DNA of 64,000 nt. Origin: Shewanella seohaensis. Its GTDB lineage: Bacteria; Pseudomonadota; Gammaproteobacteria; Enterobacterales; Shewanellaceae. Shown here in pieces: positions 9,758 to 18,802 of this stretch. The stretch spans positions 434,001-498,000 of the forward strand of contig NZ_CP104900.1 in the NCBI RefSeq assembly GCF_025449215.1, read 5' to 3'. The position numbers and the translations under genes were made by a program. Each line of letters starts with the position of its first letter. The first letter of the stretch is position 1. A model generated the notes under the pieces. It did not search any database. It was not told the DNA's origin and saw only the letters and a list, made by a program, of their open reading frames with translations.

Positions 9758-11652
9758 ATGAAAAGAATAATAAATGCTTTAATGCTGGCCATGTTAGCAA
9801 CGGGCTGTAGCGATCCAAACCCAACACAGACCAATCAAACCGCTGAGCAGGCCAAGGCCGAAAAGGCCGTCCAAGTATTGAGCCTTAAGCAACAACTTGC
9901 GCCAATCACCCAGCGTTATTTTGCCCTTAGACCCGAAATCGCTACCTATTATGGCGTGGCCGAGGATGAGGCAGGCAAGGATGTGCTTTCTAAGCTGACC
10001 GATTACAGCCCATCGGGGGAAAATCATCGCCGTAAAGCGCTTAAGGCCATATTAACTGAACTCAATGCTATCGATACCAGCCAGCTTAGCGCCTCGGAGC
10101 AAGTGAGTTTAGGCTCGATAAAATCTGAAATCGCTGGCGCATTGCTGCCAGCCGAAACCGTGGCCTATGGCACTATGCTCGGAGAATACGGTGTTTGGTT
10201 TTTACCTTATGTCGTCAACCACTTATCTGGATTGCATGTTGAATTTCCGGGGTATATGGAAGATAAGTTTGCAGTCACCACCCCTGAGCAAGCTAAGGCC
10301 TATCTTAACCGCTTAACCATGTACCCAGCCGCCATGGGCACAGTTATCGATAAGCTGGATCAAGACGTGCAAATGGGCGTGATCCCACCCGATTTTATTA
10401 TCGATAAGACCATAGCCGTGTTGCAGCAACAATTAGTGCACCATGCTAATGAACATCCCTTGGTCAGCAGTTTTAAAGCCAAATTAACCGCCGCCCAAGT
10501 ACCAGAAAGTGAGGCGTTGGTGAACTCAGCCGCCGAACTGGTGGAGACCAAATATTACCCTGCGACGCGCCAGTTGATTTCCGCACTGCAAGCCGTTCGC
10601 CTCAAGGCCACCCATGTGGCGGGACTCGGACACCAACCTCAAGGCGCTAAACTCTACAAGGCGATGATTAAGCACCTCGCCAATTCGGAGATGACCCCAG
10701 ATGAGATCCACCAACTGGGATTAGACGAAGTTGCCCGCATTACCGCCGAGATGGATGTGTTACTCAAACAAGTGGGTTACCGCAAAGGCACAGTTGGCGA
10801 GCGCATGCAGCGATTGCTTAAGGATCCTAAATATATCTACCCCAACACCGCCGAGGGTAAACAGCAATTAATGACGGACATTCTGGCTATCTGACGAAAG
10901 TGAACGCCAAATTACCGTTGTGGTTTGGGCTGTTACCTAATCAAGATGTTGCGGTTGAAGCCGTGCCAGACAGTCGCGCCGCCGCAACCAGCGGTGCATT
11001 TTACGATGCGCCTTCTCAAGATGGTTCGCGTAAGGGCACCTTCTGGATAAGTCTGTACGATATGGCGGCGCTGCCCTCCTATTCGCTGCAAACCTTAACC
11101 TACCACGAGACCAATCCCGGCCATCATCTACAGACGCTCATCGGTCTGTCGGATACCTTGCCGCTGCTGAGTACCATTTTTTACTCTAATGCCGCGGGAG
11201 AAGGTTGGGCGCTGTATGCAGAGCGCTTAGCCGCCGAGATGGGCATGTATCAGGATAATCCGATTAATGACCTTGGCCGCTTGCAGTCTGAGTTACACCG
11301 CGCGGTGCGCTTAGTGGTCGATACGGGTATGCATGCCAAGGATTGGAGCCGTGAGCAAGCCATTGATTATGCAGTGACAACGGAAGGAATACACCTCTCT
11401 GAAGCCACGGGCGAAATCGAGCGCTATGTGGTTTGGCCGGGACAAGCCTTAGGTTACAAGCTGGGCGAGCTGAAAATTATCGAATTGCGCACTAAGGCCA
11501 AAAAAGCCTTGGGCGATAAGTTTGATATTAAAGTCTTCCACGACAGGCTGCTTGAAAATGGCGCCTTGCCCTTAGATTTATTGGAGCAAAAGATGGATCA
11601 GTGGCTCGAATCCGCTAAGGCGGCCAATGTTGCCGCCGAGACCAAGGTGTAA
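9758..11652 (+). CDS. DUF885 family exported lipoprotein, interrupted by a one-base deletion
   Basis: Member of the DUF885 (COG4805) family of putative zinc peptidases. The N-terminus MKRIINALMLAMLATGCSD is a lipoprotein signal with the lipobox cysteine, which favours this ATG over two start codons up to 10 codons earlier. HETNPGHHLQ near residue 450 is the conserved metal-site-like motif, and a glutamate-rich stretch (NAAGEGWALYAE) follows. The frame breaks at about 10887 (ttctggctat). Adding one C gives ILAYLTKVNAKLPLWFG and a 631-residue protein. As given it reads as two pieces, to 10894 and from 10900. Substrate unknown. Confidence 0.85.
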
Positions 11653-11740
11653 CTCGGGTAAAACCGCTCACATTATCTCAATATAGGGGCAGCTTAGGCG
11701 GCCCCTGTCTTTACGGCTCCCTATGCTTTTACGTTTCAGG

Positions 11741-12472
11741 TTAATCCGCAAAACGACGTTGATACTTACTGCTTAAATAGCGGATCACCACAAAACCGAT
11801 AACCCCTGGCAGTGTCCACGACAACAGACGCAAATTGCCATGGTCGATAAACAAACGGCTGCCACCGAAGGCGAAAAAGGCGGTGTAACAGGCGATACCC
11901 GAACCAATCATGGCGCCCAAATGCTCTATCCACCATTCTAATTTGGTCAGGGTCGCCTTAACGCTATAACGCAAGAATCCCGCCCCAACCGTAGTGCCTA
12001 ACAGGCCGAAAATCATCGCGAGGATCAGCTTTTCTTGGTATCCCCATATCGCCATCACAGGGCCAAGTAACGTCAAGCTCAGCATTAACGACAAATGCAG
12101 CGGCGATTTTAATTGCTGACGCTGCGCCTTGTAACGCAGAACCAACACGCCATGCCTCACGGTTACTAGAGTTAACAAGCTGATATAGATGAGAAATATC
12201 CAAGCATTTTTACGATCTGCAATCTGCGCTGCTAAGGCGTCAGCGTTGGCCGCAGGCTGTTTAATCACCGCGAGCGGATCAATCAGGCCCGTCGTTGCCA
12301 TCGCCACACCCGTCGCCGCCACTGTGTACATGGCATAAACATAATAACGGCCAAAACGACTATGGTTCGCGCTGCCCTTTTTCAGCATGGCAGGCATCCA
12401 AAATAACACTAATGCCAGTGCGCCCGCGGTAATATGCACAAATTGCGACAGGGTGAAAATCGTGTTCATCAT
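11741..12472 (-). CDS. multi-pass inner membrane protein of unknown function
   Basis: 243 residues with about seven hydrophobic segments (starting near residues 8, 47, 90, 125, 150, 185 and 212). Conserved-looking histidines occur in the first segment (FVHITAGALAL), and GRYYVYAMYTVAATG follows. The architecture recalls DUF2306-type membrane proteins, but I am not sure of the family. It stands alone, convergent with the DUF885 gene. Confidence 0.7.
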   Translation of the reverse strand: MMNTIFTLSQFVHITAGALALVLFWMPAMLKKGSANHSRFGRYYVYAMYTVAATGVAMATTGLIDPLAVIKQPAANADALAAQIADRKNAWIFLIYISLLTLVTVRHGVLVLRYKAQRQQLKSPLHLSLMLSLTLLGPVMAIWGYQEKLILAMIFGLLGTTVGAGFLRYSVKATLTKLEWWIEHLGAMIGSGIACYTAFFAFGGSRLFIDHGNLRLLSWTLPGVIGFVVIRYLSSKYQRRFAD

Positions 12473-12561
12473 CTTGCTCCATCAAAGTTTGAAGCTTGAT
12501 ATTAACGAGCACGGGGAGTCACCCATAAGTGCCAAAAGTCATGTTTTAAGCTGCCGCATAA

Positions 12562-12584
12562 AGCAGCCACATTCTGTGGCTGCT
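12562..12584 (-). terminator. hairpin after the DUF3137 gene
   Basis: Perfect 10-bp arms AGCAGCCACA / TGTGGCTGCT with a 3-base loop, 17 bp beyond the stop of the leftward gene. The T-tract after it is short (TTTATG). Confidence 0.5.
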
Positions 12585-12600
12585 ATTGAGGCGACTGTCG

Positions 12601-13614
12601 CTATAACCCGGTATGTTTATCGAGCCTTAAGGTATCGATGATCGAGAAGGTATAACCTAACTCGGTAAACATCCGCTCGATATTGAGCTTAAAATCGATG
12701 GGGCGATCTAAATCGAGTTGATTGATAAAGAAATGGTGTTTTGTCGGGATCTTAATCAGCAATTGTTTTTGATAGAAACAGGCTTCTACCTCGGCATTTA
12801 ACTCGCGGCCTAGGGCCAAGAGATTTTCCATCATCAAGGGATTGAGTAAGTAGCGCGCCTCGACTTGGTCACTGCTATACACCTCAAAACAACGCTCAAA
12901 ACGTACATCCTCAAGCTTGACCCGCGACAGCTTTGTCTTAAACCCCTCAATACGATTTTTTAAACTGCCCTTATCCGTGACTAACAAGGTCGTGCCGTTG
13001 AATCGCTTGGGAATATTGCACACCAGTAGCACACCATTGAAAATGGTCTCTCGCTCAACCGAGCCATTATTGTTCGATTTAGTGTTGTAAGCATCGACCT
13101 CATAAAACTGAAACGGCACCTTGTTATAGGTTCCCTTAAGGCAATTTTGCGCATACTGCTTATCGGTTTTAGGCAGCAACCCCAACTCAAGGAAGGTTGA
13201 GAAGTCCACCTTAGGTTCCCTCGTTAATGCATAATCATTGCCGAAGTACTTGAGACTAATGGGATAGAGTTTTTCAAAGGCGGCATTATAGAGTTCATTG
13301 CTTTCCTTTCCCGAGGCAATCGCCACTATCGCTATCACGGGAGTCGGCAGAAACGCGCCAATCATCAAAGGCACAAAATAATCCATAGGCACCAGCATAA
13401 ACTGCACCCCGAGCAGCCCAGCGAAGGCACCCAAAATCACCGTGATGCATATGTAGTAGATTGGGGTGGTGAACTTGGCATTTTCACGCCGCCTTTGGTT
13501 CACGCCTTCACGCTTTGCTTCAAAGGGGGCACATTTAGGGGCGATTTTTTGTTTGTAATACTTCTGAAAGGGAATACGGTGATCTTCGGGAATATCAAAT
13601 TCAATCGAACTCAT
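12601..13614 (-). CDS. DUF3137 family membrane protein
   Basis: 337 residues. A soluble basic N-terminus (about 1-48) is followed by two closely spaced membrane helices (about 50-100, YYICITVILGAFAGLLGVQF and a second segment ending in IVAIASG). The large C-terminal domain contains DVRFERCFEVYSSDQVEARYLLNP, which I recognise as the DUF3137 signature. The function of the family is not established. The ATG has a GGAGCC-like sequence upstream. No operon partner: the flanking gaps are over 90 bp. Confidence 0.8.
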   Translation of the reverse strand: MSSIEFDIPEDHRIPFQKYYKQKIAPKCAPFEAKREGVNQRRRENAKFTTPIYYICITVILGAFAGLLGVQFMLVPMDYFVPLMIGAFLPTPVIAIVAIASGKESNELYNAAFEKLYPISLKYFGNDYALTREPKVDFSTFLELGLLPKTDKQYAQNCLKGTYNKVPFQFYEVDAYNTKSNNNGSVERETIFNGVLLVCNIPKRFNGTTLLVTDKGSLKNRIEGFKTKLSRVKLEDVRFERCFEVYSSDQVEARYLLNPLMMENLLALGRELNAEVEACFYQKQLLIKIPTKHHFFINQLDLDRPIDFKLNIERMFTELGYTFSIIDTLRLDKHTGL

Positions 13615-13706
13615 TGGCTCCTACTCTTACGACTCAAATCCATTTAGGCCAATGATTTTACGGATTTTATTTCAGCAAGGCCAGTTTAAGGCCAACAAAT
13701 GACCGA

Positions 13707-14141
13707 TTAAGCCCGAGCAAGCCTGCGGCTACGGCGCTGTAATAAGCCAAAAATAATCAACACTCCAAAGGTGGCGCTAAACAGAGTTAAGGCTCTGGCT
13801 ACGCCATAAAAATCAGTAAGATTAAAGGCAACCCCATCCGCCCACAGCACTAAGGAACCTAAGGGTAATTGCATCGCCACCGCTGCATACCAATCGAATG
13901 GCAATCGAGGAAAAAGCCGCTGATAGCTAAATAACATCAGCCCAGAGAGCAGCAATAATAAGCCCGCATCATGGGCACCTAACCCCAGATAAACTGGGCT
14001 AGTGTGGCTGAGGTTATCGACACTTCCGAGCAAAGCGTACATATAGCCCGCCGTGGCAACCAGAGCGAAACTCACAAAGCTAAATACCGCCAACAGAATA
14101 CCTAAGCCAAATGCGGGTAAATATTTCATAAACAGTCTCAT
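13707..14141 (-). CDS. small four-helix membrane protein, function unknown
   Basis: 144 residues with four predicted membrane helices (about 10-36, 55-72, 85-103 and 113-134) and a basic tail (QRRSRRLARA). An internal ATG four codons in (MKYLPAF) is an equally plausible start. I do not recognise the family. Confidence 0.6.
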   Translation of the reverse strand: MRLFMKYLPAFGLGILLAVFSFVSFALVATAGYMYALLGSVDNLSHTSPVYLGLGAHDAGLLLLLSGLMLFSYQRLFPRLPFDWYAAVAMQLPLGSLVLWADGVAFNLTDFYGVARALTLFSATFGVLIIFGLLQRRSRRLARA

Positions 14142-14504
14142 CAGTGCGGGGCGCGCTCGACCTCATCCCTAAAACCCTAAAGGCGAACAAATTCAGTCGA
14201 AAGATAGTAAAGCTACAATAACAGCCAAAATTTCCCTTAGCTATTAAGACCATAGTCTTATGCCGACAACAAACTGTGGGATCATAAACAGCATAATTAT
14301 CCCCACTAAATCCAGTATTTCATCCATATCCACTAGATAAGCCTCTAAAATTCCTCATTTAATTAAGTTTCAGTCGAATAGCTGAGTGATATGGTGCACA
14401 ATCTCCCACGGTCTAAGGGCGAAATCCACTAGCCAATTACCCCAATAACGCTTAGGATCGGGGTTGCATTTTTTAGCCAACATATTGTGGAGTATCAAAA
14501 CATT
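14142..14504. other. non-coding region upstream of mtnC
   Basis: About 360 AT-rich bases with no credible frame on either strand. It separates two divergent genes and should hold both promoters. I saw no riboswitch-like or operator-like symmetry that I would defend. Confidence 0.4.
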
Positions 14505-15185
14505 ATGGGTATCAGAGCCATAGTCGTAGACACAGCAGGCACCACGACAGACCTAACCTTTATCCAAGATGTGCTATTCCCCTATTCTGTCAAAGCCTTA
14601 CCAGACTTTTTAGCGCAGAACCAACACAATGTCTTGGTGGAAAACTGTATCTGCGACACCCGAGATATCGCCCTCGAACCCGATGCCGATTTAGCCCGCG
14701 TGACTGAAATTTTGCAGCAATGGGTGCATGAAGACCGCAAAGCGACCCCACTCAAAACCCTACAGGGTTTGATTTGGAAGCAAGGTTACGCCCATGGCGA
14801 ATTTACAGGCCATATCTTCCCCGACTTTATCGAAGCGGTTAACCGTTTTAGTGCGCAAAAACTGCGTATTTACAGCTTCTCTTCGGGTTCGGTTGAAGCC
14901 CAAAAACTGCTGTTCAGTCACAGTGATGGCGGCGATTTAACCGAAATGTTTAGCGGCCATTTTGATACCCGTACCGGTAACAAATTAGATAAACAAGCCT
15001 ACGCCAACATACTCAACACCATCAGCCTAAGCCCTAAGCAAGTGCTGTTTGTGTCCGACGTGGTGGAAGAGCTTAAAGCCGCCGAAGCCGCAGGCATGAT
15101 GACCTGCCAAATGGTGCGCGACAGCAAACAACGCACCGGCGATTTTCGCACTATCAACAGTTTCGATGAGCTAGTGATCGACTAA
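14505..15185 (+). CDS. mtnC: enolase-phosphatase E1, methionine salvage
   Basis: HAD-family bifunctional enolase-phosphatase that converts 2,3-diketo-5-methylthiopentyl-1-phosphate to the aci-reductone dihydroxyketomethylthiopentene. The HAD motif I lies at the N-terminus ([13 protein letters not shown]), [13 protein letters not shown] is motif II, and [19 protein letters not shown] is the C-terminal motif. 226 residues, the normal size. I prefer the ATG at 14505 to the GTG six codons upstream because TGGAG precedes it and the protein then starts at the family N-terminus MGIRAIVVD. No other mtn gene is adjacent. Confidence 0.93.
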   Translation: MGIRAIVVDTAGTTTDLTFIQDVLFPYSVKALPDFLAQNQHNVLVENCICDTRDIALEPDADLARVTEILQQWVHEDRKATPLKTLQGLIWKQGYAHGEFTGHIFPDFIEAVNRFSAQKLRIYSFSSGSVEAQKLLFSHSDGGDLTEMFSGHFDTRTGNKLDKQAYANILNTISLSPKQVLFVSDVVEELKAAEAAGMMTCQMVRDSKQRTGDFRTINSFDELVID

Positions 15186-15201
15186 CATCGGCACTGCACA
15201 C

Positions 15202-15227
15202 AAAAAGCGACCCTAGGGTCGCTTTTT
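15202..15227. terminator. bidirectional terminator between mtnC and the GFA gene
   Basis: Perfect 12-bp arms AAAAAGCGACCC / GGGTCGCTTTTT with a 2-base centre. A-runs and T-runs on the outer sides serve both convergent genes. Confidence 0.88.
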
Positions 15228-15247
15228 GTTTATCTGGCAAATCAAAT

Positions 15248-15643
15248 CTACCTGTCCGCCGGGTGATTCACCCCATCGCAAACCGGCACATCGCCTAATT
15301 CATAAGGATTAACGCCTTCGAGGCAACCAAGGTTATAGCCATATTCATTGGGATTAGAGCGCCTTTGATGATGGGTATAAATGCCGCACACGTAGCAGAA
15401 GTAATGTTTGGCCGTTTTGGTATTAAATTCGTAGCACTTTAATACGGTCTCGCCTTTGATAATCTTCAATCCCGCCAGCGGCACTGAGCCGACGATAGCC
15501 CCCTTGCGCCGACAGATAGAGCAATCACAGCGCCTCGGCTTTTCAATGCCATTGGGCAGCGATAACTCCAACACCACAGCGCCACAGTGGCAACTGGCGA
15601 GATGTTTTGCTTGGATCTGAGTATTGCCAACTTGTTTAATCAC
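15248..15643 (-). CDS. GFA/CENP-V domain zinc-binding protein
   Basis: 131 residues with the cysteine pattern of the GFA (glutathione-dependent formaldehyde-activating) fold: CHCGAV near residue 18, CDCSICRRKG near 39 and CYVCGIYTHH near 83. These coordinate two zincs in solved members. Most family members have no known reaction. It is the third gene of a leftward MerR, quinone-reductase-like, GFA cluster (15 bp gap), so it may be induced with them. Confidence 0.87.
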   Translation of the reverse strand: MIKQVGNTQIQAKHLASCHCGAVVLELSLPNGIEKPRRCDCSICRRKGAIVGSVPLAGLKIIKGETVLKCYEFNTKTAKHYFCYVCGIYTHHQRRSNPNEYGYNLGCLEGVNPYELGDVPVCDGVNHPADR

Positions 15644-15658
15644 TTAAGCTCCTTTTGA

Positions 15659-16237
15659 TTAACGCCCCAACCTGCCATGCCGTTCAACTTGCGCTTGCCA
15701 GTTTTGCACTTGTTGCGCCTTGGCATTGATCACTGGCCCCAACATTTGACTCTTGGCGCACTTAAAACCACTAAAAGCTAACGTCGCGATATCTAATTGC
15801 TTTAGGGCGGGCGCGCCCTGGAACCACTTGTAATACCAAGGCGGCGTATCCATGGTCATGATAATACGTGAGGTTCTCCCCTCGAGCAGCCGATTAGGAA
15901 AGGTTTTCCCTTGCTGATACTGAAAAGCAAAACCGGGTAAAAATGTTCGATCAATTAACCCTTTAAACTTGGCGGGTACGCTGCCCCACCAAATGGGCAC
16001 TACAATCACGACATGTTCGGCCCAGAGAATGGCCTGCTGAAAGCGTTGCAAATCCGCCTCTAATGGCTGTTCTTGATGGTATCCCTGCACCAGATTAGGC
16101 TCAAACTCCAACTCGCTGAGCTTTAACAGACGCACCGAATGCGACTCGCCAGCGGCCTTGGCGTAAGTGTCGGCTAAATGTTCACACAGGCTATCGGGTT
16201 TGGGATGACCAGAAATCACCAGAATCTTTTTTGTCAT
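15659..16237 (-). CDS. NAD(P)H dehydrogenase (quinone) / flavodoxin-fold oxidoreductase
   Basis: 192-residue member of the NQO/MdaB-type flavodoxin-like fold, predicted FMN or FAD binding. The N-terminus KILVISGHPKPDSLCEHLAD is the phosphate-binding loop, and PIWWGSVPAKFKGLIDRTF (about 81-99) is the flavin-contacting motif. It starts 25-30 bp downstream of a MerR-type promoter and is the likely first target of the MerR regulator encoded upstream. Substrate unknown; electrophile or quinone detoxification is an inference. Confidence 0.9.
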   Translation of the reverse strand: MTKKILVISGHPKPDSLCEHLADTYAKAAGESHSVRLLKLSELEFEPNLVQGYHQEQPLEADLQRFQQAILWAEHVVIVVPIWWGSVPAKFKGLIDRTFLPGFAFQYQQGKTFPNRLLEGRTSRIIMTMDTPPWYYKWFQGAPALKQLDIATLAFSGFKCAKSQMLGPVINAKAQQVQNWQAQVERHGRLGR

Positions 16238-16268
16238 AGTAAAAACCTTGAGTATTCAATATGACAAC

Positions 16269-16300
16269 AGCTTAAGCTCTGCCCCTAGGGGCAGAGTCAA
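16269..16300 (-). promoter_or_regulatory. MerR-type stretched promoter with perfect 20-bp palindrome
   Basis: Read leftward: TTGACT (16300-16295) as -35 and TAAGCT (16274-16269) as -10, spaced 20 bp. The perfect palindrome CTCTGCCCCTAGGGGCAGAG at 16277-16296 fills the spacer. Over-long 19-20 bp spacers with a central dyad are the hallmark of promoters that MerR proteins untwist. It lies between the regulator gene and the oxidoreductase gene. Confidence 0.8.
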
Positions 16301-16308
16301 GCCTGCAA

Positions 16309-16662
16309 TTAGGCGCGGGATTCACAGGTATCCAAACCATCAATACATGCATCGAGCCTGACTAATTTATCTTCTAATTCGCTGATCTGCCGCTGGAAAT
16401 CGGCTTTGATATTCAATAAAAACTGCTGCACAGACTCAAGCTGCGCCGCCTGCTCACCCTCGGTAAACAAGTCTTTAAGTTGCGAGAGTTTAATACCTAA
16501 GGTTTTGGCCTCTTTGATCAGCATTAACTGCTTTATATCGATTGCGCTATAAGTGCGATAACGCCCCTTACGGATCGGCGCACTGATCAGTCCCCACTCC
16601 TCGTAGAGGCGAATCGCCTTGATCGACAGGCCAGTTTGCTTCGCCACAGCACCAATATACAT
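16309..16662 (-). CDS. MerR family transcriptional regulator
   Basis: 117 residues. The N-terminal MerR helix-turn-helix begins MYIGAVAKQTGLSIKAIRLY, with the usual EEWGLISAPIRKGRYRTYS following. A long dimerisation helix (about 70-105) precedes a C-terminal tail with two cysteines (LDACIDGLDTCESRA) that could be a metal- or thiol-sensing site. I start at the ATG at 16660-16662, the family N-terminus; an open frame extends 16 codons further but adds an unrelated AT-rich peptide. It probably controls the palindromic promoter just downstream of it. Confidence 0.88.
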   Translation of the reverse strand: MYIGAVAKQTGLSIKAIRLYEEWGLISAPIRKGRYRTYSAIDIKQLMLIKEAKTLGIKLSQLKDLFTEGEQAAQLESVQQFLLNIKADFQRQISELEDKLVRLDACIDGLDTCESRA

Positions 16663-16809
16663 AGTATTTAATCCATTAAAATAATTGAAAAAATCATCAT
16701 AAACCTCCAAGCCTTAGCCAGCATATCACCGCGCTTTAGGCTTGTCGCTCGCACTTTATACTGCTAGTCTGGCTGCCTTAAACGAGCGTTTTAACTAGAG
16801 CTTTTGACT

Positions 16810-17274
16810 ATGAGTAATGCAATGGAAAGTCCAACACTAAGTCCAATGGAAAAGTTTCTCGCACAGCACCCTATAGTGACCGAAATCCCCGTGGCTTGGG
16901 GCGAAATGGATGCGCTGCAACACGTCAACAACGTGGTCTATTTCCGCTATTTTGAAACCGCACGTATCGACTTTTTCAACCGCCTCTTTCCACTCGATGC
17001 CCTGTATAAATCCGGTGTTGGTCCAGTGATTAGCGAAAATCAGGCCCGCTATAAACGTCCAGTAACCTTCCCCGATACGCTATTGGTCAGCGTGAGTATC
17101 AGCGATATTCAAAGCGACAGATTTACCATGCATTATCAGGCCTTTAGTAAGCAGCAACAGGCCATAACGACTTTAGGCACTTCGGTCGCTGTGATGTTTA
17201 ACTTTAAAACTGGTCAAAAAGCCGAGCTTCCCACGGAATTACTCGCCATTCTTAAACAACACGAGCAAGCTTAA
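16810..17274 (+). CDS. hotdog-fold acyl-CoA thioesterase (4HBT/YbgC family)
   Basis: 154 residues with the 4-hydroxybenzoyl-CoA thioesterase pattern: VAWGEMDALQHVNNVVYFRYFETARIDF near residues 30-57, with the catalytic acidic residue in WGEMD. The natural acyl-CoA cannot be told. The ATG at 16810 is preferred to a TTG two codons earlier. Divergent from the merR cluster. Confidence 0.88.
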   Translation: MSNAMESPTLSPMEKFLAQHPIVTEIPVAWGEMDALQHVNNVVYFRYFETARIDFFNRLFPLDALYKSGVGPVISENQARYKRPVTFPDTLLVSVSISDIQSDRFTMHYQAFSKQQQAITTLGTSVAVMFNFKTGQKAELPTELLAILKQHEQA

Positions 17275-17333
17275 GCTACCGAGTCTATGGCAACATTGCC
17301 ATAACACTTTAGGCCATATCAGAGGGATGCTGT

Positions 17334-17597
17334 ATGTCAGAAAAAGCGCCAATAGAAGTCGTTGTTGAGCATCAACAGGATCAACAACGCTTTGTGATCC
17401 CCGTTGACGGGCATGAAGCCGTGCTGGAATACCGACTCAATGGCCAGCACATCGACTTTAACCGTACCTTTGTGCCCGACGAACTACGCGGCAAAGGCCT
17501 TGCCGAACGTTTAGTCCGCCATGGCCTAAAATGGGCCAAAGCCCAAGATTTTGAGATAGCAGCCAGCTGTTGGTATGTGCAAAAGTTTTTGAAATAA
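17334..17597 (+). CDS. YjdJ/Gtn-type GNAT-like N-acetyltransferase domain protein
   Basis: 87 residues, the full length of this minimal GNAT subfamily. The acetyl-CoA loop is VPDELRGKGLAERLVRHGL near residues 47-65, and the C-terminal CWYVQKFL is typical. These small proteins lack the N-terminal strands of full acetyltransferases and their substrates are unknown. It follows the thioesterase by 59 bp. Confidence 0.85.
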   Translation: MSEKAPIEVVVEHQQDQQRFVIPVDGHEAVLEYRLNGQHIDFNRTFVPDELRGKGLAERLVRHGLKWAKAQDFEIAASCWYVQKFLK

Positions 17598-17617
17598 CAG
17601 GCTTCGCAACAGGTGTG

Positions 17618-18166
17618 CTAAATCCAATAGACTGGATAGTGGCGTTTGGGATCGGTGGAGAGATTATTCACGACCAGCGCCACCAGCAATAACAGTAGTG
17701 AGCCGAGAAAGACAGGCATCAACGCATAGAGAAATCCGAGTTGATGCACGTTCTCGCCGCCTATCACGGCAATTAATGCCGTAGCGCCGCCCGGTGGGTG
17801 CAGCGTGCGAGTTAAATACATCAATGCGATGGCTAGTGATACGGCTAGCGCACTCGCGAGCACCATATAATCGGCAAACACTTGATAAACAGCCACACCA
17901 ATCAGTGCTGATAACACACTGCCGCCAATCAAGTTACGTGGCTGAGAAAACTCTGCCAGCGGCGCGCCATAGACTAATACCGCCGACGCCCCAAATGAGC
18001 CAATCACAAACATGGTGCCGAGTAGATTATCGCCCATATAACTGGCGAGACTGGCGACTAAGTAAATGCCGCAAAAGGCCCCTACCCATGACCAAACGAT
18101 CTTTTTCAGGGGTTGTCGTGGCGGACAGATGTCCTTAGAACGCATTCGGGTGAAGTAAAATCTCAT
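17618..18166 (-). CDS. HPP family integral membrane protein
   Basis: 182 residues, four to five membrane helices, and the family motif HPPGGATAL near residue 123. Some HPP proteins have been linked to nitrite transport in plastids and cyanobacteria; the bacterial role here is unproven. Convergent with the GNAT-like gene. Confidence 0.88.
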   Translation of the reverse strand: MRFYFTRMRSKDICPPRQPLKKIVWSWVGAFCGIYLVASLASYMGDNLLGTMFVIGSFGASAVLVYGAPLAEFSQPRNLIGGSVLSALIGVAVYQVFADYMVLASALAVSLAIALMYLTRTLHPPGGATALIAVIGGENVHQLGFLYALMPVFLGSLLLLLVALVVNNLSTDPKRHYPVYWI

Positions 18167-18240
18167 GCTAAATCCGGCCGGAAGGAATAAAGGCGCGGAT
18201 AAGTGATCCGCATCACATTTGCGGCCGCCACGTTAACGTT

Positions 18241-18270
18241 TTCACCGCGCAATTGCAATTGTGCGGTGAA
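18241..18270 (-). terminator. hairpin after the second thioesterase gene
   Basis: 15-bp arms TTCACCGCGCAATTG / CAATTGTGCGGTGAA with one mismatch and no loop spacer, 14 bp past the stop codon. The T-tract is weak. Confidence 0.5.
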
Positions 18271-18284
18271 AGCGAATATCAGAC

Positions 18285-18695
18285 TTATGCAGCTTCGCCG
18301 TTCAGGCTAGCTAGGATTTCACGAATATCTTCTGGGATGGGGCGACTCTTTTCGCAGCTGTAGTCGTAGTGCACTAAGGTGGTTTTCACTTCGGCGGTTT
18401 TATTACCCGCTTGCCAACAGGTTTGAGTCAGCTCGAAGCTGCTATTGCCGATACGGCTGACATAGGTTTTCACCGTCACACTCTTGCCGTAATAAGTCGG
18501 CGCGATAAAGGCCACGGTAAAGCCTGCCACTATGAGGTTCCACTGATGCAAATCCAACTCAGGATTAAAAATCTCGAAGATTGGCGTGCGCGCCGCCTCG
18601 CACCATACGGGGATCACTGTGTTGTTGATATGGCCTAGACCATCGGTTTCGGTAAATCTTGGGTGAATTTCGAGGCTGTATTCGGTGACTGACAT
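18285..18695 (-). CDS. acyl-CoA thioesterase, hotdog fold (YbgC-like)
   Basis: 136 residues. IHPRFTETDGLGHINNTVIPVWCEAART near residues 11-38 is the 4HBT active-site region, with the acidic residue in ETDGLGH. It is similar in type to the protein at 16.8 kb but not a duplicate: outside the motif the sequences differ. Single gene. Confidence 0.87.
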   Translation of the reverse strand: MSVTEYSLEIHPRFTETDGLGHINNTVIPVWCEAARTPIFEIFNPELDLHQWNLIVAGFTVAFIAPTYYGKSVTVKTYVSRIGNSSFELTQTCWQAGNKTAEVKTTLVHYDYSCEKSRPIPEDIREILASLNGEAA

Positions 18696-18802
18696 GCAAA
18701 CTTCCCTTTTGTTGTTCTTATACTTTTATGCTGTGAATGGGATAAACAAGGCACTTGCCCCGTTTATCCCCACCAAGCCTAACAGAAATAAGAAGCGCGA
18801 TG

